Assembly (NCBI RefSeq): GCF_023015765.1
Contig: NZ_JALKAL010000001.1
Location: 481,478 to 545,477, forward strand
DNA: 64,000 nucleotides
Reading direction: 5' to 3'
From: Ornithinimicrobium sp. F0845
GTDB lineage: Bacteria; Actinomycetota; Actinomycetes; Actinomycetales; Dermatophilaceae
Under the pieces are notes generated by a model. The model worked only from the letters and a program-made list of their open reading frames with translations. It searched no databases and was not told the DNA's origin. The position numbers were made by a program, and so were the translations under genes. Position 1 is the first letter of the stretch. Each line of letters starts with the position of its first letter. Below, piece after piece: positions 34,245-42,285 of the stretch.

Positions 34245-35933
34245 CTTGAGGTCAACGGAGTCAGCTACGCCCTCCCCGACGGGCGGCCCCTGCTGAACGA
34301 CGTGTCGCTCCGGGTGGGGGAGGGCGCCAAGGTGGCCCTCGTCGGCCCCAACGGCACCGGCAAGACCACCTTGCTGCGACTCCTCGCCGGTGACCTCGTG
34401 GCCAGGTCCGGGTCGGTGTCCCGCAGCGGCGGGCTGGGGGTGATGAGCCAGTTCATCGGCACGATGGGGCGCAGCAGCACCGACGAGCCCCCGACCGTCC
34501 GAGACCTCCTGGTCTCGGTGTCGCCGCCCGAGGTCCGCAAGGCCGCGCAGGCCCTGGACCGGGCGGAGTATGCCGTGATGACCGTGGACGATGAGCCGGC
34601 CCAGATGGCCTATGCCCAGGCCCTGGTCGACTGGGCGGACGTCGGTGGCTACGACTCCGAGACGTTGTGGGACGTGTGCACGGTCAGCGCACTGGGAGTC
34701 CCGTTCGAGCAGGCCCAGTGGCGGACGACCGACACCTTGTCCGGTGGTGAGCAGAAGCGGCTGGCGCTGGAGGCGCTGCTGCGCGGCCCCGACGAGGTGC
34801 TGCTGCTGGACGAGCCGGACAACTACCTGGACGTCCCCGGCAAGCAGTGGCTGGAGGGGGAGCTGCGCGAGTCGCCCAAGACGGTCCTCTTCGTCAGCCA
34901 CGACCGCGAGCTGCTCTCCAACGCGGCCACCCGGGTCGCGACCCTCGAGCCGGGGTCCGCCGGTGCCTCACTGTGGGTGCATCCGGGCAGTTTCGCCACG
35001 TGGCACGACGCACGGGTGGAGCGCAACGCCCGCCTGGAGGAGCAGCGCAGGCGTTGGGACGAGGAGCACACCAAGCTGCGCGAGCTGATGCTCATGTACA
35101 AGCAGAAGGCGTCCTACAACGCCGATATGGCCAGCCAGTACCAGGCGGCGAAGACCCGGCTGCGCCGCTTCGAGGAGGCCGGTCCGCCCGAGGCGGTGGC
35201 CATCGCCCAGCACGTCACCATGCGCCTGCAGGGCGGCCGGACCGCCAAGCGGGCCGTCATCTGTGAGGGTCTGGAGCTCACCGGGCTCATGCACCCCTTC
35301 GACCTGGAGGTCTGGTACGGCGAGCGCGTCGCCGTGCTCGGCAGCAACGGCTCCGGCAAGTCCCACTTCCTGCGACTTCTCGCCGCGGGCGGCTCCGACC
35401 CGGAGGTCGAGCACCGCCCCGTCGGAGACGTGGCACCAGACCCCGTGGCGCACACCGGTGTCGCCCGGCTCGGCTCGCGCGTGCGACCCGGCTGGTTCGT
35501 GCAGACGCACGACCACCCAGCCCTGGTGGGTCGCACGCTGCTCGAGATCCTGCACCGCGGCGACGAGCACCGGCGTGGACGGCCGCGCGACGAGGCGGCC
35601 CGCGTGCTCGACCGCTACGAGCTGGCGCGGTCGGGGGAGCAGACCTTCGACTCCCTCTCCGGAGGCCAGCAGGCACGCTTCCAGATCCTGCTCCTTGAGC
35701 TGTCCGGCGCCACGCTGCTGCTGCTCGACGAGCCGACCGACAACCTCGACCTGCACTCGGCGGAGGCCCTGGAGATCGGCCTGGAGGCCTTCGACGGCAC
35801 GGTGCTCGCGGTCACCCATGACCGCTGGTTCACCCGCGGCTTCGACCGCTTCCTGGTCTTCGGCGCGGACGGCCAGGTCCGGGAGACGACCGAGCCGGTC
35901 TGGGACGAGGGACGGGTGGTGCGCGAGCGCTGA
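34236..35933 (+). CDS. ABC-F family ATPase
   Basis: ABC-F proteins are soluble twin-ATPase factors, many acting on the ribosome as translation or antibiotic-protection factors. The start used is GTG 34236 (MGHLEVNGVSYALPDGRPLL, 565 aa), because ATG 34206 lies in the preceding hairpin. Cassette one has GPNGTGKTT, LSGGEQKRLALEALL and EVLLLDEPDNYLD; cassette two has GSNGSGKSH, LSGGQQARFQILL and LLLLDEPTDNLD. A linker rich in Arg and Glu (ARLEEQRRRWDEEHTK...) joins them. No membrane segments. Whether it confers resistance cannot be told. Confidence 0.92.
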   Translation: MGHLEVNGVSYALPDGRPLLNDVSLRVGEGAKVALVGPNGTGKTTLLRLLAGDLVARSGSVSRSGGLGVMSQFIGTMGRSSTDEPPTVRDLLVSVSPPEVRKAAQALDRAEYAVMTVDDEPAQMAYAQALVDWADVGGYDSETLWDVCTVSALGVPFEQAQWRTTDTLSGGEQKRLALEALLRGPDEVLLLDEPDNYLDVPGKQWLEGELRESPKTVLFVSHDRELLSNAATRVATLEPGSAGASLWVHPGSFATWHDARVERNARLEEQRRRWDEEHTKLRELMLMYKQKASYNADMASQYQAAKTRLRRFEEAGPPEAVAIAQHVTMRLQGGRTAKRAVICEGLELTGLMHPFDLEVWYGERVAVLGSNGSGKSHFLRLLAAGGSDPEVEHRPVGDVAPDPVAHTGVARLGSRVRPGWFVQTHDHPALVGRTLLEILHRGDEHRRGRPRDEAARVLDRYELARSGEQTFDSLSGGQQARFQILLLELSGATLLLLDEPTDNLDLHSAEALEIGLEAFDGTVLAVTHDRWFTRGFDRFLVFGADGQVRETTEPVWDEGRVVRER

Positions 35934-35990
35934 GCACCGGTTCGCGCCGTCGTAGCTCTCGGGACGGGCATCAACTCCTCGTCGCGACTA

Positions 35991-36032
35991 TGTCCTGCGC
36001 TGCCAGGGTCAGAACCCTGCGGGTGCAGGACA
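35991..36032. repeat. 42-bp palindromic repeat, copy 1
   Basis: TGTCCTGC at 35991 and GCAGGACA at 36025-36032 bound an imperfect palindrome with an inner CAGGGT/ACCCTG helix. A close copy in opposite orientation lies at 39478-39519. It sits between the ABC-F stop and the amylase start and may also act as a terminator. Confidence 0.65.
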
Positions 36033-36069
36033 CAGCAGCTGATTCACCGACTCACGGCATACTGCCCGC

Positions 36070-38514
36070 ATGAAACGCCGCACCGCCCTGGTCGCCACCG
36101 GCGCGCTCGCCGCACTGGTCGTGGCCGGGATCGTCCTGCCGCCGGTGCTCGGCGGTGACCGGACCACGGCGGGGAACGACCCCGTGGCGACCAGCGCTCA
36201 AGGGGAGGGCGGGGCGGCGACAGTCGCGGATGCGGTCCCCGATCACATCGAGGCCCTCGCGCTCGACGCGCTCCGCGGCCCGCTGACCCGGGAGCAGTTC
36301 TACTTCGTCCTCCCCGACCGGTTCGCCAACGGCGACCCGACCAACGACACGGCGGGGCTCGACGGCGACCGCCTCGTGCACGGTTTCGACCCCACCGACA
36401 CCGGCTTCTACCACGGCGGTGACCTGGCCGGGCTGACCGAGCGGCTGGACTACCTCGAGGGGCTGGGCACCACGGCGATCTGGCTCACCCCGGTGATGAC
36501 CAACCAGTGGGTTCAGGGCGAGGTGGGGCAGGAGAGCGCGGCCTACCACGGCTACTGGATCACCGACTTCACCACCGTCGACCCGCACCTGGGCACTGAG
36601 GAGGACCTCGCCGCGCTGGTCGAGGCGGCGCACGAGCGCGACATGCTGGTCTTCCTCGACATCATCACCAACCACACCGCCGACGTCATCGACTACGAGG
36701 AGGGGGAGCACTCCTACCGGCCGATGGGCGAGGACCCCTACACCCCGGTCGTCGCGCCGGAGGACCAGGACCTCAAGGTGCCCGCCTGGCTCAACGACCC
36801 CGCGCGCTACCACAACCGCGGCAACAGCACGTTCGAGGGCGAGTCCTCCCTCCTCGGCGACTTCTTCGGGCTGGACGACCTGGCCACGGAGCAGCCGGAG
36901 GTGGTCGAGGGGATGATCGACATCTACACCTCCTGGATCGACACCGGCGTCGACGGCTTCCGGATCGACACCACCAAGCACGTCAACCTGGAGTTCTGGA
37001 CGGAGTTCGGGCCCGCGATGCTGGAGCACGCCGCGGCGCAGGGCAATGACGACTTCTTCATGTTCGGCGAGGTCTACGACGCCAACCCGATCGTCATGAG
37101 CACCTACTCCACGGCCGGCCGGCTCCCCGCGACCCTGGACTTCGGCTTCCAGGCCCGCGCCACGGCATACTCCCGGGGCGAGTCCGCCGCCGCCCTGGCG
37201 AGCCTCTTCGCCGGCGACGACTGGTACACCGACGCCGACTCCAACGCCTACGCCCTGCCGACCTTCCTGGGCAACCACGACATGGGCCGCTTCTCCCGCT
37301 TCCTCGGCGGGCCCGCCATAGTCCACGGCGACCTGCCCGAGCGGGTCGCCTTCGGGCACACCCTGATGTTCCTGACCCGCGGCCAACCGGTCGTCTACTA
37401 CGGCGACGAGCAGGGGCTGATCGGGCGGGGTGGTGACAAGGACGCCCGCCAGGACCTCTTCGCGACCCAGGTCGAGCAGTATGCCGAGGAGGACGTGGTC
37501 TTCGACGACCCCGGGGCGCGGGACCGGTATGACACCGAGGCCCCGCTCTACCGGCACATCGCCGAGCTGTCCGCGCTCCGCGAGGCGCACCCGGCGCTCG
37601 CGGACGGCGCGCAGATCCCGCGGTTCGCGGCCGACGGCCCGGGCGTCTTCGCCGTCAGTCGGCTGCTTCCGCAGGACGGCATCGAGTATGTCGTCGCCCT
37701 CAACAACGACGTCGAGCCGGCTGTCGCGAGCTTTGCGACCTATGCGGCGGACGCCGAGTTCGAGCCGGTCTACGGCACGGAGGAGGGCATCACCTCCGAC
37801 GCCGCGGGCCAGGTCACGGTGCAGGTGCCCCCGCTGTCCGCCGTGGTCTACCGCAGCGTCGAGTCGGTCGCGCAGCCGTCGTCGCTGCGGGTCGCGATGG
37901 GCACCGCGGGCGAGCTAACCGGTCGCGCGGAGATCTCCGCCTCCGTCGCCGAGGCCGAAGCCGAAGCCGAAGCCGGGGGCAGTATGCCGTTCGCCCAGGT
38001 CACCTTCGCCGTCCGGCCCGTGGGGAGCGAGGCTGAGTGGCAGGTGCTCGGCACCGACGATGCTCCGCCATTCCGGGTCTACGCCGACGCCGCGGCGCTG
38101 CCCGAGGGCGAGGTCGAGCTCATCGCCGTGGCCAAGCCGCTGGCGGGGGAGGTGGCCTTCGCGACCTCCACCGCGACGGTGGTGCCGCCGGCCGCCCCAC
38201 CGGCCGCGGGGGAGCCGGCGCAGGTCACCCTGCCCGGGTCCTTCAACGCCGCGCTGGGCTGCCCGGCCGACTGGGACCCCTCGTGTGCCCAGGCGGCGAT
38301 GGCGTATGACGAGGCGTCCGGCACGTGGACCGCGACCCTCGACTTGCCGGCCGGTGAGTACCAGTTCAAGGTCGCGGTCGGTGGGAGCTGGGAGGAGAAC
38401 TACGGAGCCGGTGGAGCCCGCGACGGTGCCAACATCGCGCTCCCCCATGACGGGGGCATGGTCCTGTTCACCTACGACAGCCGGACGCACGAGGTGACGG
38501 CTGAAGGCGTTTAG
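36070..38514 (+). CDS. Secreted alpha-amylase family glycosyl hydrolase (GH13) with C-terminal starch-related domains
   Basis: The product is 814 residues with an N-terminal signal peptide or anchor (RRTALVATGALAALVVAGIVL). The GH13 barrel is complete: DGFRIDTTKHV gives nucleophile Asp300, FGEVYD gives acid/base Glu334, and NHD gives Asp404. It should cut alpha-1,4 glucan outside the cell. After the barrel come a beta-domain, a segment with the repeat EAEAEAEAE, and from about residue 715 a domain (VTLPGSFNAALGCPADWDP, LDLPAGEYQFKVAVGGSWEENYG) that resembles the X25 domain of pullulanases. Its stop overlaps the convergent transporter stop by 4 bases. Confidence 0.92.
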   Translation: MKRRTALVATGALAALVVAGIVLPPVLGGDRTTAGNDPVATSAQGEGGAATVADAVPDHIEALALDALRGPLTREQFYFVLPDRFANGDPTNDTAGLDGDRLVHGFDPTDTGFYHGGDLAGLTERLDYLEGLGTTAIWLTPVMTNQWVQGEVGQESAAYHGYWITDFTTVDPHLGTEEDLAALVEAAHERDMLVFLDIITNHTADVIDYEEGEHSYRPMGEDPYTPVVAPEDQDLKVPAWLNDPARYHNRGNSTFEGESSLLGDFFGLDDLATEQPEVVEGMIDIYTSWIDTGVDGFRIDTTKHVNLEFWTEFGPAMLEHAAAQGNDDFFMFGEVYDANPIVMSTYSTAGRLPATLDFGFQARATAYSRGESAAALASLFAGDDWYTDADSNAYALPTFLGNHDMGRFSRFLGGPAIVHGDLPERVAFGHTLMFLTRGQPVVYYGDEQGLIGRGGDKDARQDLFATQVEQYAEEDVVFDDPGARDRYDTEAPLYRHIAELSALREAHPALADGAQIPRFAADGPGVFAVSRLLPQDGIEYVVALNNDVEPAVASFATYAADAEFEPVYGTEEGITSDAAGQVTVQVPPLSAVVYRSVESVAQPSSLRVAMGTAGELTGRAEISASVAEAEAEAEAGGSMPFAQVTFAVRPVGSEAEWQVLGTDDAPPFRVYADAAALPEGEVELIAVAKPLAGEVAFATSTATVVPPAAPPAAGEPAQVTLPGSFNAALGCPADWDPSCAQAAMAYDEASGTWTATLDLPAGEYQFKVAVGGSWEENYGAGGARDGANIALPHDGGMVLFTYDSRTHEVTAEGV

Positions 38515-39437
38515 CCCACACCCATCCAGGTGACCACCAGCAGCATGGCTGGCATGGCCAGGAACGTCGTGGCGAACACGCTGTCCCGCGCGAGGTTCTC
38601 CCCACGACGGTAGGCCACGGCCAGGATGAAGACGTTCTGGGCGGTCGGCAGCGAGGCCATCACGACGGCACCGAGCACCTCGGCCGTGGAGAGCCCGAGG
38701 ACGGGACCGGCGACCAGCCACGTGACTGCGGGCATGACCCCGAGCTTGAGCAGCACCATGGCGCCCAGCTCGGCGAGGTTGTTGCGGCCCCGGGGCACGG
38801 GCGAGAGCCGCAACGAGATGCCGAAGGCCAGCAGCATGCCGGGGATCGCGAGGCCGGCGATGAGGTCGATCGGTGCCCGCACCATCTCGGGCAGCTGGAT
38901 CCCGGAGACGGCCACGACGAGGCCGAGCAGACTGCCGATGGTCAGCGGGTTGGTGAACGGTGAGAGCAGCAGCCGACGCCTCGACACCCTGCCCTGTCCG
39001 GTGGCGTCGAGTGCCGCCAGCCACATCGGCTGCAGGAAGAGCAGCTGCATGAGCAGGATGGGGGCCGCCCACGAGGCGTTCCCCAGGACATAGACCGCGA
39101 TCGGCACCCCGAGGTTGTTGGAGTTGACATAGCTGACGGCCATCCCGCCCATCACCGCGTGGGACAGCGGCCGGCGCAGCACCACGCGGGCATAGAGCAG
39201 GTAGAGCCCGGCGGTCACCAGCACCCCGGCGACCGTGGCGATCAGGAACCCGGAGAAGAGGACGCTGACGTCGGCGTCCGCGACGACCAGGAAGAGTAGC
39301 GACGGGGAGCCGACCCAGAAGGTGAGGCGCGCCAGCATCTGCTGTCCCTCGCGGCCGAACAGGCCGGTGTGCGCGATGAGCCAACCGACCGCGATGACGA
39401 CCGCGATCAGCCAGAACCCCTGCAGGACAGCCACCAC
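38511..39437 (-). CDS. AEC family transporter (auxin efflux carrier type)
   Basis: The 308-residue protein has about ten hydrophobic segments in two five-helix halves, e.g. FWLIAVVIAVGWLIAHTGLF and LLGLVVAVSGIQLPEM, and the motif VNSNNLGVPIAVYVLG with a conserved helix-breaking Asn/Gly/Pro. AEC carriers export organic acids or similar anions; the substrate is not evident. It faces the amylase and the two stops share TTAG. Confidence 0.9.
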   Translation of the reverse strand: MVAVLQGFWLIAVVIAVGWLIAHTGLFGREGQQMLARLTFWVGSPSLLFLVVADADVSVLFSGFLIATVAGVLVTAGLYLLYARVVLRRPLSHAVMGGMAVSYVNSNNLGVPIAVYVLGNASWAAPILLMQLLFLQPMWLAALDATGQGRVSRRRLLLSPFTNPLTIGSLLGLVVAVSGIQLPEMVRAPIDLIAGLAIPGMLLAFGISLRLSPVPRGRNNLAELGAMVLLKLGVMPAVTWLVAGPVLGLSTAEVLGAVVMASLPTAQNVFILAVAYRRGENLARDSVFATTFLAMPAMLLVVTWMGVG

Positions 39438-39477
39438 GCTGAGCCATTATCCGCGCCCGCCCGACCGCCCGGCGCTA

Positions 39478-39519
39478 TGTCCTGCACCTACGGGCCGTGG
39501 ACCCTGGCAGTGCAGGACA
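39478..39519. repeat. 42-bp palindromic repeat, copy 2
   Basis: TGTCCTGC (39478-39485) and GCAGGACA (39512-39519) bound a palindrome whose reverse complement closely matches copy 1, including the inner CTGCCAGGGTC string. Both copies are preceded by CTA. The two copies bracket the amylase-AEC pair. Confidence 0.65.
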
Positions 39520-39660
39520 GAAGCGCGGATGAGCCGGAGAAGAATCCGCGGAGCTGGACTGTGGTGCGCGCGGCCGGAGATGACCGTGCTGACCACACGC
39601 GTTACGGTGCAAGGGAGGGGCCCGCTGCCCGCGGAGCCCACCCGAGACGAGGAGCCTCCC

Positions 39661-40092
39661 ATGCCCAACCCTGTTGTCAGCAAGGCCAGCACCACCTGGA
39701 ACGGTGACCTGTTCACCGGCAAGGGCAGCACGTCGCTGGACAGCTCCGGTGCCGCCACCTTCCCGGTCGAGTGGAACGCCCGCGCCGAGGGGTCGGACAC
39801 CACGACCACCCCCGAGGAGCTGCTCGCCGCGGCGCACGCCACCTGCTTCTCCATGGCGTTCTCCAACGAGCTGAAGAAGAACGACACGCCGCCCACGGAG
39901 GTGCGCACCACCGCGGAGGTCACGTTCGTGGCGGGCACCGGCATCACCGGCATCGCGCTGACGATGACCGCGACCGTCGAGGGCATCGACGACGCGACCT
40001 TCCAGAAGATCGCCGAAGGCGCCCGGGAGAACTGCCCCGTGAGCCAGGCGCTGAAGGCCGTCGACATCACCCTGGACGCTACGCTCGCCTGA
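39661..40092 (+). CDS. OsmC family peroxiredoxin-like protein
   Basis: OsmC/Ohr proteins reduce organic hydroperoxides with a cysteine pair. The 143-residue product has the peroxidatic cysteine in AAHATCFSMAFSNEL and the resolving cysteine in ARENCPVSQAL. GAGGAG precedes ATG 39661; the longer upstream frame covers the palindromic repeat and is rejected. N-terminal SKASTTWNGDLFTGKG is typical of OsmC. Confidence 0.92.
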   Translation: MPNPVVSKASTTWNGDLFTGKGSTSLDSSGAATFPVEWNARAEGSDTTTTPEELLAAAHATCFSMAFSNELKKNDTPPTEVRTTAEVTFVAGTGITGIALTMTATVEGIDDATFQKIAEGARENCPVSQALKAVDITLDATLA

Positions 40093-40124
40093 CCGAACCA
40101 CTGCCCAGGGCGCCGCGGCGGACG

Positions 40125-40190
40125 GGGGACACCGACGCCGGGACGCTGACGGTGCCGGCCCGCACCGTCGCCGTCTTCATGGAGGGCTGA
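40125..40190 (+). pseudogene. Probable 3' remnant of a pullulanase-type glycosyl hydrolase
   Basis: In the frame ending at TGA 40188-40190 the sequence reads GDTDAGTLTVPARTVAVFMEG. The ending TVPARTVAVF is what I recall from the C-terminus of actinobacterial pullulanase-type alpha-1,6-glucosidases and related amylases. It has no start or body and begins in the short gap after osmC. The nearby amylase makes an ancestral amylase-pullulanase pair plausible. The rest of the gap to 40376 holds no gene I can support. Confidence 0.45.
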
Positions 40191-40376
40191 GCAGGCCATG
40201 GCCCGGCAGCGTCGCCAGAACCACGGCCCCTCGGCCTCCCCGGCCCCGGTGGCGATGCCCATCACGACGAACCGTCCGCCTCTCCCGGAGCACCGACAGG
40301 CCGAGCTCCACGGTCTCCGGGCGGCCGAGCCGCGCCACGACTGACAAGCCTGGTTGCGGCCGCCCCGCAGCTCGGG

Positions 40377-40952
40377 TCAAGGGGTCGGGTCGACGGGCAG
40401 CGCGCAGGTGTAGACCGACACGCGCTTGGCCTGCGGGTTGCCCTGACCCAGCCGGCGGTAGCGCTCCAGCACCTCGACGAGCTCCTCGCGCAGCGCCGTC
40501 ATCTGCTCCGCGGACACCAGGACCAGGTGGTCCTCGAGGCCGAGGACGGACTGCCACGGAGTCGGCCAGTCGGCCCGCGAGCCCAGCCAGGCGCCAGCCC
40601 GGTCGGTGAAGTGCTCCAGGTAGTCACGGGCCAGCCAGTCCGCCGCCGCCAGGTCGTCGGGGTCGTCCGGGTCAGCATCGAGTATGCCGGCACTCGCCTC
40701 GGGCGTGCCGGTCGCCACCGCGCGCCAGACCCGGCGGCGGCCGGTGCCCTCTGCGGTGTCCTCGATCAGACCCACCTCGGCCAGCTGGCGCAGGTGGTAG
40801 CTCGTGGCTCCGGTGTTGGTCTCGAGGGCGGCGGCCAGCTCGGTGGCCGTCGCGGCCCCGTGCACCCGCAGCTCGGCGAGCAGCCGGCTGCGGAGCGGGT
40901 GGGCCAGCACCCGCAGTGCGGTGCGGCCGGAGGACGAGGTGCGTTCCGACAT
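40377..40952 (-). CDS. ArsR-type helix-turn-helix transcriptional regulator
   Basis: The N-terminal winged helix (ALRVLAHPLRSRLLAELRVHG, ATELAAALETNTGATSYHLRQLAEVGLIED, RRRVWRAV) is of the ArsR type. The C-terminal half, about 100 residues, has a helical region (ADWLARDYLEHFTDRAGAWL, ALREELVEVLERYRRL) seen in regulators of this class with an effector domain; no metal-binding cysteines are evident. I use ATG at 40952 (191 aa); GTG at 40982 would add 10 residues. Two palindromes lie across these starts, fitting autoregulation. It is divergent from rplM. Confidence 0.88.
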   Translation of the reverse strand: MSERTSSSGRTALRVLAHPLRSRLLAELRVHGAATATELAAALETNTGATSYHLRQLAEVGLIEDTAEGTGRRRVWRAVATGTPEASAGILDADPDDPDDLAAADWLARDYLEHFTDRAGAWLGSRADWPTPWQSVLGLEDHLVLVSAEQMTALREELVEVLERYRRLGQGNPQAKRVSVYTCALPVDPTP

Positions 40953-40981
40953 ACTGCCAGTATGCACACTCTCTGTGCACA
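40950..40981. promoter_or_regulatory. Palindromic operator-like sites at the ArsR-type gene start
   Basis: CATACT-GCC-AGTATG (40950-40964) is a perfect inverted repeat and TGTGCACA (40974-40981) is a second palindrome ten bases on. Their place across the start of a helix-turn-helix gene suggests sites for its own product. Confidence 0.5.
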
Positions 40982-41044
40982 CTTCTTATGGATGAGCCGT
41001 CTCCGGGAGGGCGAAACATCCGCTGACCTGCGGGTTCGTCGGAT

Positions 41045-41074
41045 TTGAAGCGATCGGCGACGGTCCCGTAAACT
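41045..41074 (+). promoter_or_regulatory. Putative rplM-rpsI promoter
   Basis: TTGAAG (41045-41050) and TAAACT (41069-41074) are 18 bases apart. The leader to rplM would be about 65 nt. Confidence 0.55.
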
Positions 41075-41144
41075 TGAGGACTGTTGCCGATCCACGATCA
41101 GGTGGGTGCGGCTCAAGCCATTCCCACGAACACGAGGGTTACAC

Positions 41145-41588
41145 GTGCGTACCTACACACCCAAGGCCAGCGAGATCACCCGCGCCTGGCACGTTATCGA
41201 CGCCACGGACGTCGTGCTGGGCCGCCTCGCGTCCCAGGCCGCGATCCTGCTCCGCGGCAAGCACAAGGCCACCTACGCGCCCCACGTTGACACCGGTGAC
41301 TTCGTCATCATCATCAACGCCGAGAAGGTCGCGCTGACCGGCTCCAAGCTGGAGCAGAAGAAGGCCTACCGCCACTCCGGCTACCCCGGTGGCCTGCGGG
41401 CGGTCGGCTACGAGCAGCTGCTCGAGCAGCACCCGACCCGCGCGGTCGAGAAGGCCATCCGCGGCATGATCCCCAAGAACTCGCTGGGCCGCCAGCAGCT
41501 GTCCAAGCTCAAGGTCTACGCCGGCGACACGCACCCGCACGCCGCGCAGAAGCCGGTCCCGTTCGAAATCTCGCAGGTTGCGCAGTAA
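41145..41588 (+). CDS. rplM: 50S ribosomal protein L13
   Basis: L13 is an early 50S assembly protein. The start is GTG 41145, giving 147 residues beginning [22 protein letters not shown], the standard N-terminus; the frame upstream has no L13 similarity. The segment [32 protein letters not shown] is conserved. rpsI starts 7 bases later. Confidence 0.97.
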   Translation: MRTYTPKASEITRAWHVIDATDVVLGRLASQAAILLRGKHKATYAPHVDTGDFVIIINAEKVALTGSKLEQKKAYRHSGYPGGLRAVGYEQLLEQHPTRAVEKAIRGMIPKNSLGRQQLSKLKVYAGDTHPHAAQKPVPFEISQVAQ

Positions 41589-41595
41589 GGAAACC

Positions 41596-42105
41596 GTGAC
41601 AGACATGACTGTGAACAACACCGAGACCGAGGTCGACGAGGTCGAGCTGACCGAGTACACCTCCGAGTCCGAGGGCCCCGTCGGCGAGGCCGCCGCTGCC
41701 CGTCGTCCCTCCGCGTCGGCCCCCGGCGCCGGCACCGGCCGCCGCAAGCAGGCCGTCGCCCGCGTCCGCATCGTGCCCGGCACCGGCGAGTGGAAGATCA
41801 ACGGCAAGAGCCTTGAGGACTACTTCCCCAACAAGGTCCACCAGCAGATCGTCAACGAGCCGCTGACCGTGCTCGAGCTCGACGGCGCCTACGACGTGCT
41901 CGTGCGCGTCCACGGCGGTGGCCCCTCCGGCCAGGCCGGCGCCGTCCGCCTGGGCGTTGCCCGCTCGCTCAACGGCGTGGACGCCGAGCTGAACCGCCCG
42001 GCCCTGAAGAAGGCCGGCCTGCTCACCCGGGACGCCCGCGTCCCCGAGCGCAAGAAGGCTGGTCTGAAGAAGGCCCGCAAGGCGCCGCAGTACAGCAAGC
42101 GCTGA
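41596..42105 (+). CDS. rpsI: 30S ribosomal protein S9
   Basis: S9 places its C-terminal tail at the P-site tRNA. The start is GTG 41596 with AAGGA over the rplM stop; ATG 41605 is an alternative. The product has 169 residues with an acidic N-terminal extension of about 45 residues before the core ([24 protein letters not shown]), and the C-terminus ends APQYSKR with the universal final Lys-Arg. Confidence 0.97.
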   Translation: MTDMTVNNTETEVDEVELTEYTSESEGPVGEAAAARRPSASAPGAGTGRRKQAVARVRIVPGTGEWKINGKSLEDYFPNKVHQQIVNEPLTVLELDGAYDVLVRVHGGGPSGQAGAVRLGVARSLNGVDAELNRPALKKAGLLTRDARVPERKKAGLKKARKAPQYSKR

Positions 42106-42134
42106 TCCGGCTCGCTGGATCGCAGCGACCGACT

Positions 42135-42172
42135 CGAGGGCCCCGACCGGCACGTTCTGGTCGGGGCCCTCG
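42135..42172 (+). terminator. Terminator hairpin after rpsI
   Basis: CGAGGGCCCCGACC (42135-42148) pairs perfectly over 14 bp with GGTCGGGGCCCTCG (42159-42172). It separates rplM-rpsI from glmM. Confidence 0.85.
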
Positions 42173-42285
42173 CCGTGGCCTAGTCTGTGTCGGCGGGTGC
42201 AGACAGGTCAGTGCCCAGGAACTCACCTGGCATGCGCCAGTGTGCGCGGGGCCCAGGTGCCCAGGATTTTGCGAAGGAGTAGGAC

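Noticed and set aside
40191-40376. Coding-looking fragments on the - strand (such as RLGRPETVELGLSVLRE)
   Set aside because: No start, no consistent frame and no family recognised; it may be another gene relic but I cannot support it.
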